A stretch of 64,000 nt of DNA from Prorocentrum cordatum (taxonomy: Eukaryota; Sar; Dinophyceae; Prorocentrales; Prorocentraceae): positions 305,835 through 369,834 of the forward strand of contig CAUYUJ010014541.1 in assembly GCA_963575745.1 (NCBI GenBank). The letters are read 5' to 3'. The first letter of the stretch is position 1. Each line of letters begins with the position of its first letter. The position numbers were made by a program, and so were the translations under genes. The notes below the pieces were generated by a model. It made no database searches. It worked only from the letters and a program-made list of their open reading frames with translations, and was not told the origin of the DNA. This document shows positions 10,400 to 22,012 of the stretch, piece by piece.

Positions 10400-12030
10400 C
10401 ATCGCGCAGCCTCATGATACGGGCCGACTGTACGGCGCGCGTGTGGGGTGTGCCGAACACGGGCGGGGCGGCGCGATGTGAACGTGTCCACTTGGGCCAC
10501 ACGTGGAGCCGCACACGGGGCCACGAAGCGTGCGCGAGGCCTGTGCCGCAGTGGACGGGGCGGCGCCGTGCGAGCATCCCCGCTGGGGCCGGAAGCGGCG
10601 CTCCCCAGGGGGCCACGGAACACGCGAGGGGCGCGCAGGAGCGGCGACATTTGCCGCAGAACCATCCTCGCACATTCGCTACGCCGAAGCGCTGGGATTT
10701 CTCAAAGCTGGCGCCGCGGCGCTGGGCTTCCCCAGGCACAGCATTGGGGTACGCATACGTTCTGGCGAGGGCTTGCGAGTGACGCACTTCGCTCACGTAG
10801 GGACGGCGCCGTGCGGACATGCCCACCTGGGGCCGTCGCTGACGCCTACGATCGGGCCGCGGTGGGGTCTCTTTACGGGACCGCAGAGCATGCGAGGCCT
10901 GTGCCGAAACATGGCTTGCGAAGCGTGCGAGCATGCCCACTGAGGCCATACGCAGATCTCCCTCTGAGGTCAGGAAGCGTGTGATATGAGTGGGTGTGTG
11001 TGTGTGTGGACAGCAGGCGGAGGCGCCGTGCGGGCGCGCCCACCAGGGGCTGTAGGTGGAGCTCCGCGCGAGACCGCGGGGGGGGTCCCGTGGGGGCCGC
11101 GAAACGTGCGAGGCGTGTGCCGACACATGGCTTGCCGAGCGTATGAACGTGCCAACTGGGGCCGAAAGTAGAGGTCCCTACGGGGCCACGGACCGTGCGA
11201 GGCGCGTGCTGAAAGGGCGCCGCCCAGCGTGGGGACAGGCCCACTGGGGCCCCTAAGTGGAGCTCCGCATGCGGCTACGAACCCTGTGAGTAGCGTGCCG
11301 AAATTCAGTCGCCCAGCATGCGGGCGTGCCCGCTGGGGCCGTAGGTTGCGCTCCCTGTAGGGCCAAGGAGCGTACTAAGGTTTCGCCTAACAGCCGCCGT
11401 TCAGCATGCGAATGTTCCCGCGGGGCCGCAGGTCGAATCCCCTAGGGGGCCACGACATGTGTGAGGCTCGTGCCGAAACGGCGCCGCCCAGCATGCGAAT
11501 ATGCTCACAGAGGCCTTCAGTGGAGCTCCGCATGGAGCCACGCAGCTTTTGTGGTGTGTGTCAACAGGGTGCCGCCCAGCATGCGACACAGGTCAACCAG
11601 ACGCTTCGATGAAGCTCCTCGCGGGCCATAAACCACGTGAGGGGTATGCCCAAACCGTTATATCAGCATGCGGGCATTCCCACGGGAACCTTCTGTTGAG
11701 CTTTCTTATGGAGCCACGACGCGAGTGACGGGCGTGCCAAAATTGGTCCGTCACGCATGCGGACATGCCAACCCAACGTTTCGATCAAGCTCCTTGCGGA
11801 GTCACGAAACGTCTGGTGAGTGTGCCGACATGGAGCCGCGCAGCATGCCGACATACCGACTGAAATTTAAGTTTGAACTCCCTAAGGAAAATAATGGACA
11901 TGCGGAGGGCATATTGTAATCTCTAAATATTAGCCAGGCAGGCTGTAGTCTCTAAGGTAATGCGAGGGCATGGACGGGGTGGGATTAGTCGGATGCCGAC
12001 ATACCGACTGAGGCCTCAGCCGGAATGGAC
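10400..12030 (+). repeat. Degenerate ~90-110 bp tandem repeat array
   Basis: Units share (CAG)CATGCG, CCC(A/G)CTGGGGCC, GTGGAGCTCC, GGGGCCACG, GTGCGAGGCGTGTGCCGA and GCGCCGCCCAGC in that order. Identity between units is modest and several are shortened. The 240-1640 arrays are the same family in reverse. Frames through it are not protein-like. Confidence 0.7.
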
Positions 12031-12177
12031 ATGCGGAGGGCAGATGCAAGGAGAGAGACGGAGTGAGGAGAACAGAGGCAAGGAAGAGAGGGGAGGGAGC
12101 GGTTTGGAAGGAGATGCGCAGCAATGCGGATTCAAAGCGAGGACTCAATTCGACACAGGAGGGTTAGGGAACCACTC

Positions 12178-12763
12178 TTCCTCCTCGTCTTCCTCGTCCT
12201 CCTCGTCCTCCTCCTCCTCCTCCTCCTCCTCTCCCATCCTCCTCATTCTCCGTCCCTCTCATGCGTGCCCGTCCTCCTCCTCCTCCTCCTCCTCCTCCTC
12301 CTCCTCCTCCTCCTCCTCCTCCTCCCCCTCATCCTCCTCATCCTCATCATCATCACCATACTCACCATAATCATCATCATCATCATCAGCATCATCATCG
12401 TCATCATCAGCAGCATCACCATCAGCATCACCATCAGCATCAGCATCATCGTCATCAGCATCATCATCATCCTCATCACCACCATCCGTCATCCCTCCTG
12501 CTTCTCCTCCTCCTCCTCCCTCCCTCATCCCCCTCCTCCTCTTCCTCGTCCCCCTCCTCCTCCTCCTGCTCCTCTCCTCCTCCTCCTCCTCCTCCTCCTC
12601 TCCTGCTTCCCCTCCTCCTCCTCGTCCTTCCCCTCCTCCTACTCCTCCTCCTCTTCCTCCTCATCCTCCTTCTTCTTCCTCCCCTCCTCCTCCTCCTTTT
12701 CCCTCCTCCTCTTTCTCCTCCTCCCTCCTCCTCCTCCTCCTCCTCCTCACCACTACCACCACG

Positions 12764-12821
<58 letters not shown>

Positions 12822-13026
12822 CCATCATCAGCATCATCATCATCAGCATCATCATCATCATCGTCATCGCCATCGTCATCATCATCAGCAGCATCATCAG
12901 CATCATCATCAGCAGCATCAGCATCAGCATCAGCAGCAGCCGCAGCAGCATCAGCATCATCATCAGCAGCAGCGTCATCATCATCATGCTCATCATCACC
13001 TTCATCATAATCATCACCAACAGCAG

Positions 13027-13057
<31 letters not shown>

Positions 13058-13272
13058 GTCATCATCATCCTCCTCCTCATCATCACTAGCCTCATCATAC
13101 TCATCATCATCAGTATCGTCATCATCATTAGCAGCATCATCATCGGCATCACCATCACCATCATCATCATCAGCATCATCATTAGTGTTATTGTCACCAT
13201 CATCAGCATCATCATCATCGTCACCATCTGCATCGTCAGCAGCATCATCAGCAACATCAGCATAATGATCAT
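12178..13272 (+). repeat. CCT and CAT microsatellite complex
   Basis: Alternating CCT-rich and CAT/CAG-rich tracts. It contains the phrase ATCCGTCATCCCTC near 12486 that also punctuates the 14.3-19.3 kb satellite, so it is probably a diverged part of the same array. Confidence 0.95.
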
Positions 13273-13273
13273 C

Positions 13274-13783
13274 ATTACCCCAGTGCGACCCTACCTAGAA
13301 GTTGGAGCCCCTAGGAAAGCAGCATTAGTTGCTATGCTATGCTATGCTGTGCCATGCTATGCTGCGTTATGCTATGCTATGCTATGCTATGCTATGCTAT
13401 GCTGCGCTATGCTAGGCTATGCTAGGCTAGGCTAAGCTATGCTATGTCATGCTGCGCTGTACTATGCTAAGCTATACTATACTATGCTATTCTAAGCTGC
13501 GCTATGCTATGCTATGCTATGCTATGCTGTGCTCTGCGATGCTAAAGCTCAGCGAAGCTAAGATGAAGGTCAGCTAAGCTAAGATAAACCTGAGCTAAGG
13601 TGAAGATAAGCTAATCTACGATGAAATCAGCTAAGCTAAGATGAGATAAGCGACGCTCAGCTAAGCGGACGTAACTGGGGGAACCGCGGGAGGATACTGG
13701 GGGAACCGCCCGGGGCGCTTTCCACTGCCCGGCCCCTTGAAGCCCAGAGAGTAAGAACCCTTCTAGGCACAGCTTAGGTAGGG
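13274..13783 (+). mobile_element. Inverted-repeat-ended pentamer element, copy 2
   Basis: Same start (ATTACCCCAGTGCGACCC) and end (CTTCTAGGCACAGCTTAGGTAGGG) as copy 1, with an interior of CTATG pentamers passing into CTAAG pentamers. It is followed after four bases by copy 3 in the same orientation. Confidence 0.78.
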
Positions 13784-13787
13784 AATC

Positions 13788-14291
13788 ATTACCCCAGTGC
13801 GACCCTACCTAGAAGTTGGAGCCCCTAGGAAAGCAGCATTAGTTGCTATGCTCTGCTATGCCATGCCATGCCATGCTATGCTGCGCTATGCTATACTATG
13901 CTATGCTATGTTGCGCTATGCTATGCTATGCTAAGCTATGCGATGTCATGCTGCGCTGTGTTATGCTAAGCTATGCTATGCTAAGCTAAGCTGCGCTATG
14001 CTATGCTACTCTATGCTATGCTGTGCTCTGCTATGCTAAAGCTCAGCGAAGCTAAGATGAAGGTAAGCTAAGCTACCTGAGCTAAGATGAAGCTAAGCTA
14101 AGCTAAGATGAAATAAGCTAAGCTAAGATGAGATAAGCGACGCTAAGATGAGATAAGCGACGCTAAGCTAAGGGGACGTAACTGGGGGAACCGCGGGGCG
14201 GATACTGGGGGAACCGCCCGGGGGGCTTTCCACTGCCCGGCCCCTTTAAGCCCAGAGAGTAAGAACCCTTCTAGGCAGAGCCTAGGTAGGG
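13788..14291 (+). mobile_element. Inverted-repeat-ended pentamer element, copy 3
   Basis: Head-to-tail with copy 2 and about 500 bp long. Left and right ends are nearly identical to copy 2 while the pentamer interior differs in length and order, consistent with the ends being the conserved part. Confidence 0.78.
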
Positions 14292-14299
14292 AATCAACA

Positions 14300-14502
14300 G
14301 CACCAACATCATCATCATCACTATCATCAGCATCATAATCATCATCGTCATCCATCATCCTTCATGCTCCTTCTTCTCCTCCTCGTCTTCCTCATCCTCC
14401 TCCGTCTTCCCTCCTTCTTCCCCTTCTCTTCCTCCTCATCATCCTCATCACCATCATCCTTAACCTCATCATCATCATCATCATCATCAGCATCAGCATC
14501 AG

Positions 14503-14536
<34 letters not shown>

Positions 14537-15795
14537 GTCAGCATCATCAGCATCAGCATCAGCATCAGCATCATCCGCATCCTCATCCTCAGCCAGCATC
14601 ATCGTCCTCATCCTCATCCTCATCATCCTCATTAGCATCATCAGCATCATCAGCATCATCACAATCCGTCATCCCTCGTGCGTCTCCTCCTCCTCCTCAT
14701 TCGCCTTCCTCCTCCTCATCCTCCTCCTTTCCCGCCCTCCTCCTTCTTCCTCTCCTCCTCCTCCCCCTTCTTCTCCCTTCCTCCTCCTCCCTTCTCCTCC
14801 TCCTCCTCCTCCTCCGTCCTCCCTCCTCCGTCCTCCTCCTTCTCCTCCTCATCATCATCATCACCATAACCGTCATCATCACCATCATCATAATCATCAT
14901 CTTCAGCATCATCATCACCATCCTTAACATCATCCTCATCCTCATCCTCATCTTCGTCATCATCAGCATCATCATCATCATCAGCATCACCATCATCATT
15001 ATCATCATCATCATCATCATCAGCATCAGCATCAGCATCATCATCATCACCAGTCATCACCATCATCATCAGCACCTCCACCATCATCATCAACATCAGC
15101 ATCAGCATCATCATCATCATCAGCATCATCATCATCATCATCATCATAATCATCATCAGCAGCATCATCATCATCAGCATCAGCATCAGCATCAGCATCA
15201 GCATCAGCATCATCATCATCATCATCAGCATCATCATCGTCATCAGCATCAGCATCAGCATCAGCATCAGCATCATCCGCATCCTCATCCTCACCCAGCA
15301 TCATCGTCCTCATCCTCATCCGCATCATCCTCATTAGCATCATCAGCATCATCAGCATCATCACAATCCGTCATCCCTCGTGCGTCTCCTCCTCCTCCTC
15401 CTCATTCGCCTTCCTCCTCCTCATCCTCCTCCTTTCCCGCCCTCCTCCTTCTTCCTCTCCTCCTCCTCCCCCTTTTTCTCCCTTCCTCCTCCTCCCTTCT
15501 CCTCCTCCTCCTCCTCCTCCGTCCTCCCTCCTCCGTCCTCCTCCTTCTCCTCCTCATCATCATCATCATCACCATAACCGTCATCATCACCATCATCATA
15601 ATCATCATCATCAGCATCATCATCACCATCCTTAACATCATCCTCATCCTCATCCTCATCCTCATCTTCGTCATCATCAGCAGCATCATCATCATCATCA
15701 TCACCAGCATCATCATCATCACCAGCATCATCATCATCATCATCATCAGCATCATCATCATCACCAGTCATCACCATCATCATCAGTACCTCCAC

Positions 15796-15839
<44 letters not shown>

Positions 15840-16065
15840 GCATCAGCATCAGCATCAGCATCAGCATCAGCATCATCATCATCATAATTATCATCAGCAG
15901 CAGCATCATCATCATCATCATCATCAGCATCAACATCAGCAACAGCATCATCATCATCATCAGCAGCATCGTCATCAGCATCAGCATCAGCATCAGCATC
16001 GGCATCAGCATCATCCGCATCCTCATCCTCACCCAGCATCGTCGTCCTCATCCTCATCCTCATCA
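14300..16065 (+). repeat. CAT/CCT satellite with ~700-bp higher-order units (left part)
   Basis: The phrase ACAATCCGTCATCCCTCG occurs at 14661 and 15363 (702 bp apart). Each is followed by the same CCT-rich block and then a CAT-rich block with landmarks CCATAACCGTC, CCTTAACATC and GTACCTCCACC (or a close variant). Units are therefore duplicated as wholes. All long frames are His, Ser or Asp homopolymers. Confidence 0.9.
16051..16065 (+). repeat. Target-site duplication, left copy (15 bp)
   Basis: TCCTCATCCTCATCA abuts the insert on the left. The uninterrupted satellite copy near 14603 shows the expected empty-site order. Because the target is itself a hexamer repeat, the exact length is ambiguous. 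Confidence 0.6.
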
Positions 16066-17691
16066 CTCAAGCTCGGGCTCGAGCCGTTTCAGGATCCTTG
16101 CCGGCTCGCGCCTTCCCCAGGGCTGATGGCCATTGTGCTGCTGGCTTGAGCGCTTCCGCCAGGTGTGCGGCAGTGAACGCTGGGGGGATACCGGTGCATG
16201 GTATCAAGGGATCCCGAGTTGCGCATCTTCGTGCCAGCGCACCTCGTCAACGGCGACCTCGGGGCGCGCGTTGCAGCGTTTGCAGCGCATTTCGGCTCAC
16301 TAGACGTTGTTCTTCTCGATGGCGGACTCGCAGCGCCGGTTCTGCCACCCGCCGCCGCCGCCGCCCCCGGCACATGGCTGCCGGCAGCCCGCGGAGGTGG
16401 AGCAGCTCGAGCAGGCGCCGGTGAAGCAGCTCCCGCGTTGGGAGCGCCTGCGCCTCGCTGTGGAGGCGCAGAGGGCTTCGGAGGTACAGTCCGACAAGCA
16501 GGTGAAGCCGCAGGTGGAGGTTCCGGTGATCTCGCCCTTTTCCCCCCCGCCTGGGGACTTCAGATCGTATCCCAGTCCGGTGGCTACGGTGCAGGCGGTT
16601 TCGCCTCCCAGGGCCATGGCGGCGGATGCGGCGAGTTCTTCGGCGGAGCAGGGTACCGCTACGAGCACTACCTTTCCACCGGCGCCCAAGAAGAGGCGTC
16701 GCAAACACATGTTGAGCGACTACAAGCGCATCCTCAAGCGCATGACGGAGGACATGCCCACTGGTCAGGAGCCGGACAGGACGGAAATCGCAGCTTTGGC
16801 GATGGGGTGGTGGCCTCCTTCGCCGCCTGCTCCGGCCACGCCGCCGTCACCTCCGACTCCGCCAGCAGGAACGAGGATCCCACGGACGCCACCTCGGAGG
16901 TGAAGACCTTCTACATCGGCGACGGGTCCGTTCCCGATGCAGGTGGTGAAGGTGCAGCCCCCGACATGTCAGCCCTTAGTGGCGGTGTCACGTTTGACGG
17001 CTCTGGCACGTCAGCCGTCTGTGGCGGTGCCTCGGAGTCGCCTTTCGGTGTAGGCACGTCAGCCCAGAGTGGCGGTGTCCTGGACATGTCAGCCCATAGT
17101 GGCGGTGTCCATCACGAGTGGGATGCTATTTCCTCGTCTTCTTCTGTACCCTCGCTGGCTGCTGGCGCTACGGAGGTGGCCCCGATGAGGAAGAAGAAGA
17201 ATCGGCGCAAGAAGAATAAGAAGAAGGTGAGTTCGCATGTGACCGAGCCCGGTCCGGAGCAGCTGCAGGTTTCTGGCGCTCCTCCGGACGCGATGCCTTC
17301 CATTTTTGAGGCCTCCCTTGAGGACCTCGCCACGGACATCCAGTCTGGAGTTTTTTCACAATGTGCGAAAGAGTTGGACGACACTGACGTTGCCTTGCTG
17401 GGCCGCTTCGTTGATGGCGAAGCTGTGCTCTCGGAGTTGCAGCAGCAGCCGTCGCTGAGGGCACCGGCGTTGGAGGTCGCCTCTCGGCTGATGGCAGCAG
17501 GTGCGAATTCGAATGTTGCTTTCCTGCCAATTGTGCAGGGCCTTGCGACGCAGCAGACATGATGTCCACTCTGGGGTTTTTATCTTAGCGAATGCCAGAT
17601 TTTGTGATACCCTGGCTTTTATGCACTTTCATATTTTCCTGCTTGCCAATCTCTACGGAAGCTTGTCACAGCAGCTGCCTACAGGAAAAAA
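16066..17691 (+). mobile_element. Retroposed cDNA-like insert in the CAT satellite
   Basis: A 1626-bp non-repetitive GC-rich block interrupts the satellite. It begins CTCAAGCTCGGGCTCGAG and ends in six A's, and is flanked by a 15-bp direct repeat. CTCAAG is the 3' end of the dinoflagellate spliced leader (...TTTTGGCTCAAG), and the second phrase GGCTCGAG differs from GGCTCAAG by one base. Retroposed, trans-spliced cDNAs in dinoflagellates are known to carry truncated leader relics. The inference is a processed mRNA copy in + orientation. The leader match is short, so the target duplication and A-tract carry most of the weight. Confidence 0.6.
16319..17562 (+). pseudogene. Retrocopy reading frame, unknown protein, one apparent frameshift
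   Basis: From ATG at 16319, frame 2 reads like real coding sequence to about 16800. It starts MADSQRRFCH, then has a proline run, charged segments (VEQLEQAPVKQLPRWERL) and a basic patch KKRRRKHM. Third positions are strongly G/C. Frame 2 then becomes proline-rich and stops at 16903, while frame 1 takes over the good codon pattern from about 16800 to the TGA at 17562. The latter part carries four spaced 'SAxxGG' motifs (such as DMSALSGGV, SAQSGGV), a lysine/arginine-rich run near 17185-17227 resembling a nuclear localisation signal, and an acidic helical tail. A continuous 454-codon frame from ATG 16198 also exists but is Gly/Ala-rich in the middle, so it is probably a shadow there. No family is recognised. 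Confidence 0.5.
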
Positions 17692-17706
17692 TCCTCATCC
17701 TCATCA
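17692..17706 (+). repeat. Target-site duplication, right copy (15 bp)
   Basis: TCCTCATCCTCATCA directly follows the A-tract and is identical to 16051-16065. The satellite then resumes with CCTCATTAGCATC as in the uninterrupted units. Confidence 0.6.
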
Positions 17707-18803
17707 TCCTCATTAGCATCATCAGCATCATCAGCATCATCACAATCCGTCATCCCTCGTGCGTCTCCTCCTCCTCCTCCTCATTCGCCTTCCTCCTCCT
17801 CATCCTCCTCCTTTCCCGCCCTCCTCCTTCTTCCTCTCCTCCTCCTCCCCCTTCTTCTCCCTTCCTCCTCCTCCCTTCTCCTCCTCCTCCTCCTCCTCCG
17901 TCCTCCCTCTTCCGTCCTCCTCCTTCTCCTCCTCCTCATCATCATCAGCATAACCGTCATCATCACCATCATCATAATCATCATCATCAGCATCATCATC
18001 ACCATCCTTAACATCATCCTCATCCGCATCCTCACCTTCGTCATCATCAGCATCATCATCATCATCAGCATCACCATCATCATCATCAGCATCAGCATCA
18101 TCATCACCAGTCATCACCATCATCATCAGTACCTCCACCATCATCATCATCATCAGCAGCAGCATCATCATCAGCATCAGCATCATCATCATCATAATCA
18201 TCATCATCATTATCATCAGCATCAGCATCAGCATCATCATCATCATAATCATCATCATTATCATCATCAGCATCAGCATCAGCATCAGCATCATCATCAT
18301 CATCATCATCGTCATCAGCATCAGCATCAGCATCATCATCATCATCATCGTCATCAGCATCAGCATCAGCATCAGCATCATCCGCATCCTCATCCTCACC
18401 CAGCATCATCGTCCTGATCCTCATCCTCATCATCCTCATCCTCATCATCCTCATTAGCATCATCAGCATCATCAGCATCATCACAATCCGTCATCCCTCG
18501 TGCGTCTCCTCCTCCTCCTTCTCATTCGCCTTCCTCCTCCTCATCCTCCTCCTTTCCCGCCCTCCTCCTTCTTCCTCTCCTCCTCCTCCCCCTTCTTCTC
18601 CCTTCCTCCTCCTCCCTTCTCCTCCTCCTCCTCCTCCTTCGTCCTCCCTCCTCCGTCCTCCTTCTTCTCCTCCTCATCATCATCACCATAACCGTCATCA
18701 TCACCATCATCATAATCATCATCATCAGCATCATCATCACCATCCTTAACATCATCCTCATCCTCATCCTCATCTTCGTCATCATCATCATCATCAGCAT
18801 CAC

Positions 18804-18838
<35 letters not shown>

Positions 18839-19008
18839 GCATCAGCATCATCATCATCATCACCAGTCATCACCATCATCATCAGTACCTCCACCATCAT
18901 CATCATCATCATCAGCATCATTATCCGTCATCATCGTCATCATCAGCATCAGCATCATCATCATCATAATCATCATCAGCAGCATCAACATCAACATCAT
19001 CATCATCA

Positions 19009-19055
<47 letters not shown>

Positions 19056-19325
19056 ATCATCATCACCATCAGCATCAGCATCAGCATCATCATCATCATC
19101 ATCATCATCATCATTATCCGTCATCCCTCTTGCTTCTTCTCCTCCCCCTCCTTTTCCTCCTCCGACCTCATCCTTCTTCCCCTCCTTCTCCCCCTCCCCC
19201 TCCTCCTCCTCCTCCCCCTTCTGCTTCCTCCTCCTCCTCTCCCTCCTCCTCCTCCTCCTCCTCGTCCTCCTCCTCCTGCTCCTCCTCCTCCTCCTCCTTG
19301 TCCTCCTCCTCCTCCCCCTCTTCAT
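17692..19325 (+). repeat. CAT/CCT satellite with ~740-bp higher-order units (right part)
   Basis: ACAATCCGTCATCCCTCG occurs at 17742 and 18483 (741 bp apart), with the same internal landmarks as the left part. A diverged phrase TTATCCGTCATCCCTC at about 19111 starts the last CCT-rich block. The left and right parts were one array before the insertion at 16066. Confidence 0.9.
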
Positions 19326-19346
19326 TTGTCCCGGAAAGGGCATAAG

Positions 19347-21268
19347 CCCAGGGTTCTTTTTTAGTTTGTTTACCCCCGGTTTCGACTTGAGGTGGGCCTG
19401 CGAATTTCTTTTGCGATGAATATCGAGGTCGAGGTGGGCCGGCGAATTATATTTTGAGGATGTCTCGACCAAAACGCTTGTTTTGTGTTATCGATTGTCC
19501 TCTCCTGGGGGCCAGAATTCAGAGGATCTCTGAAGTGAAATGCTTGTTTTCACGTGCCCAGGTCTTGAGGATGTCTCGAGCGAGACGCTTGGTTTCACGC
19601 CTCCAGGTTGCCCAGGCAGAGGTCTAGCGCCAGGATTTGTTGAGGATGTCTCGAGCGAGACGCTTGGTTTCACGCGTCCTCGTCGGCCAGGCGGATGTCT
19701 AGTAGCATGAGGATGTGTTGACGAAGTCTCGATCGAGATGCTTGTTTGCACGTGTCCAGGTTGCCCAGGCGGATGCCTAGCATGAGGATGTGTTGAGAAC
19801 GTCTTGAGAGATACGCTTGTTCTCACGTGTCCAGGTCGCCCAGGCGGATATCTAACATGCGAGCGAGACGTTTGCTCTCGCGTGTACAGGTCGCCCAGGC
19901 GGATGTCTAGGATGAGGAGGTGTTGAGCACGCCTCGAGCGAAACGCTTGTTTTCATGTGCCCAGGTCACCCAGGCGGACGTCTCAGGATGTGTTGAGGAT
20001 GTCTCGAGCGGCGAACCACTTGTTTTCACGTGTCCAGTTCGCCCAGGCGGATGTCGAGCGAAACGCTTGTTTTCACGTGTCCAGGTCGCTCAGGCGGATG
20101 CCTAGCATGAGGATTTTGACAGGATGTCTCGAGCGAAACGCTTGTCCCCAGCACGTTCCGTAGCGCGTCCCCTTGGCACGTCCCGCGGTGCGTCCCCATG
20201 GCACGTCCCCTGGCACGCGTGCCTTGAGACGTTCCGCGGCGCATCCTCCTGGCATGTCCCCCTTGTCAATTAGTTGTGGGGCAGCTACTATGTGTTCCGG
20301 CAGCTCGAGCTTAAGATCCAGATCATTTCGGTCAGGACTCGGATGCAAAGGAGGACTCGATCAACGAGGCTATAGAGCACAATCTCGGCATGGCAGGCAC
20401 ATCGCAATTCAGCACGGCGCAGCACAGCACAGACTTCGGCACGGTACATCAAGATCGATACATTCAGCATTGCAACTTGGCACGTTCTTTGGCACGTTCC
20501 GTGGGGCGTCCTTTGGCGAGTCCCCCTGGCACGTCGCGTGGCGCGTCCCCTGGCACATCCCGTGGCACATCCATTGGCACGTTCCGTAGCGCGTCCTCTT
20601 GGCACGTCCCGCAGGGCGTCCCCATGGCACGTCCCTTGGCACGTCGCTTGGCGCGTCCTTTGGGACATTTCGCAGCGCGTCCTCCTGGCATACCTATACG
20701 ACCACCCTGCGGGTGATAATGAGGTTGGGGGGGAGAGGGGGCCAACAATGGGCAACAGTGGTGATTGTTGTTCTGACGATGCCTGCGGGGCGGAGTCCAG
20801 CGAGGAGTGACGACGACGACGACGACCATCATCACCATCATCACCATCGTCACCATCATCATATCACAATCGATCTGACTATCGATCTCACAATCGATCT
20901 CACTATCGATCTCACAATCGATCTCACATTCGGTCGCACTATCGATATCAAGATCGATATCACAATGGATCTCACAATCGATCTCACATTCGGTCTCACT
21001 ATCGATCTCACGATCGATATCTCTATCCATCTCATTCGATCGATCGCACAATCGATCTCACAATCGATCTCTCAATCGATCTCACATTCGGTCTCACTAT
21101 CGATATCAATATCGATATCACAATGGATCTCACAATCGATCTCACGATCGATCTCACAATCGATCTGACGATCGATCTCACAATCGATCTCACTATCGAT
21201 CTCACTATCGATCTCACAATCGGTCTCACAATGAACATCATCATCAACATCAACATCACCAACCACAA

Positions 21269-21325
<57 letters not shown>

Positions 21326-22012
21326 TATCAGCATCACCGTCATCATCATCAGCACCATCGTCATCACCATCATCACCATCATCTCCATCATCACCATCAT
21401 CATCATTATCATCATCATCGGGACACCGGCGGGACACCGCGGGCCACCGGACGCCCGGGGCACAATCGTTTGGTCCGGCCGCGCCTCAGCCACAGGAGAC
21501 TTTCCTAACACCGGCGGGACACCGCGGGACACCGGACGCCCAGGGCACAATCATTTGGTCCAGCCGCGCCTCAGCCACAGGAGGCTTTCCTCTCGCCCGC
21601 CCACGCAGCTTCGCCTCGCCCGCACGCACGGCACGCACGAACACGAAACCGAAATCGATTTCCCGGTAGGGGGGCTCTCCGTTCCACTTCGATCTCTCCC
21701 CCCAACCTCCGATCCCCCTGTCAATTAGCTCTGGGGCAGCTACTATGTGTTCAGGCAGCTCTAGCTTAAGATCCAGATCAGTTCGGTCAGGACTCGGATG
21801 CAAAGGAAGACTCGATCCACAACGCTATAGAGCACAATCGCGGCATGGCACATCGCAATTCAGCAATGCGCAGCGCAGCACAGCCCTCGGCACGGTGCAT
21901 CAAGATCGATACACTCCGCATTGCATTTGCCCGTCACCCAATCAGGTGTCTTTGAAAACGTTGCCTTGCGTTACATTTCTATATTCCTTTCCGGGTTCGT
22001 GGGTCGATCATG
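19347..22012 (+). mobile_element. Composite dispersed element, copy 1 (interrupted)
   Basis: Starts CCCAGGGTTCT..TTAGT.TGTTTACCCCCGGTTT. It continues with an array of ~60-70-bp units (GAGGATGTCTCGAGCGAAACG / CACGTGTCCAGGTCGCCC), then GGCACGTCCC-type units. Next come block R (CTGGGGCAGCTACTATGTG to TCAGCATTGC), another GGCACGTCCC array and a second block R that ends GTGGGTCGATCATG. The same order and ends occur at 60358-62115. No protein was recognised, so it is a non-autonomous or decayed element of unknown class. Confidence 0.65.
20693..21715 (+). repeat. ~1-kb insertion with ATCGATCTCACA minisatellite and CAT repeats
   Basis: Absent from the equivalent position of the 60.4-62.1 kb copy (junction near 61815). 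It contains CAT repeats, an array of 12-bp units close to ATCGATCTCACA (about 20868-21233), another CAT tract, and a direct duplication of ~87 bp with GGCGGGACACCGCGGG and GCCGCGCCTCAGCCACAGG (about 21425-21590). Confidence 0.7.

Noticed and set aside
12124-13089. His/Ser/Leu-rich long ORFs in CAT/CCT tracts (also 14-19 kb)
   Set aside because: Pure translation of trinucleotide repeats; opposite-strand frames are equally open.
16198-17562. Continuous 454-codon frame as the retrocopy's protein
   Set aside because: Between about 16320 and 16800 this frame is Gly/Ala-rich with poor third-position bias, while the +1 frame from ATG 16319 looks like real protein. A frameshift is more likely.
20173-20589. 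ORFs over GGCACGTCCC and CGATCTCAC arrays
   Set aside because: They repeat short peptide units dictated by the minisatellites and lack coding character.
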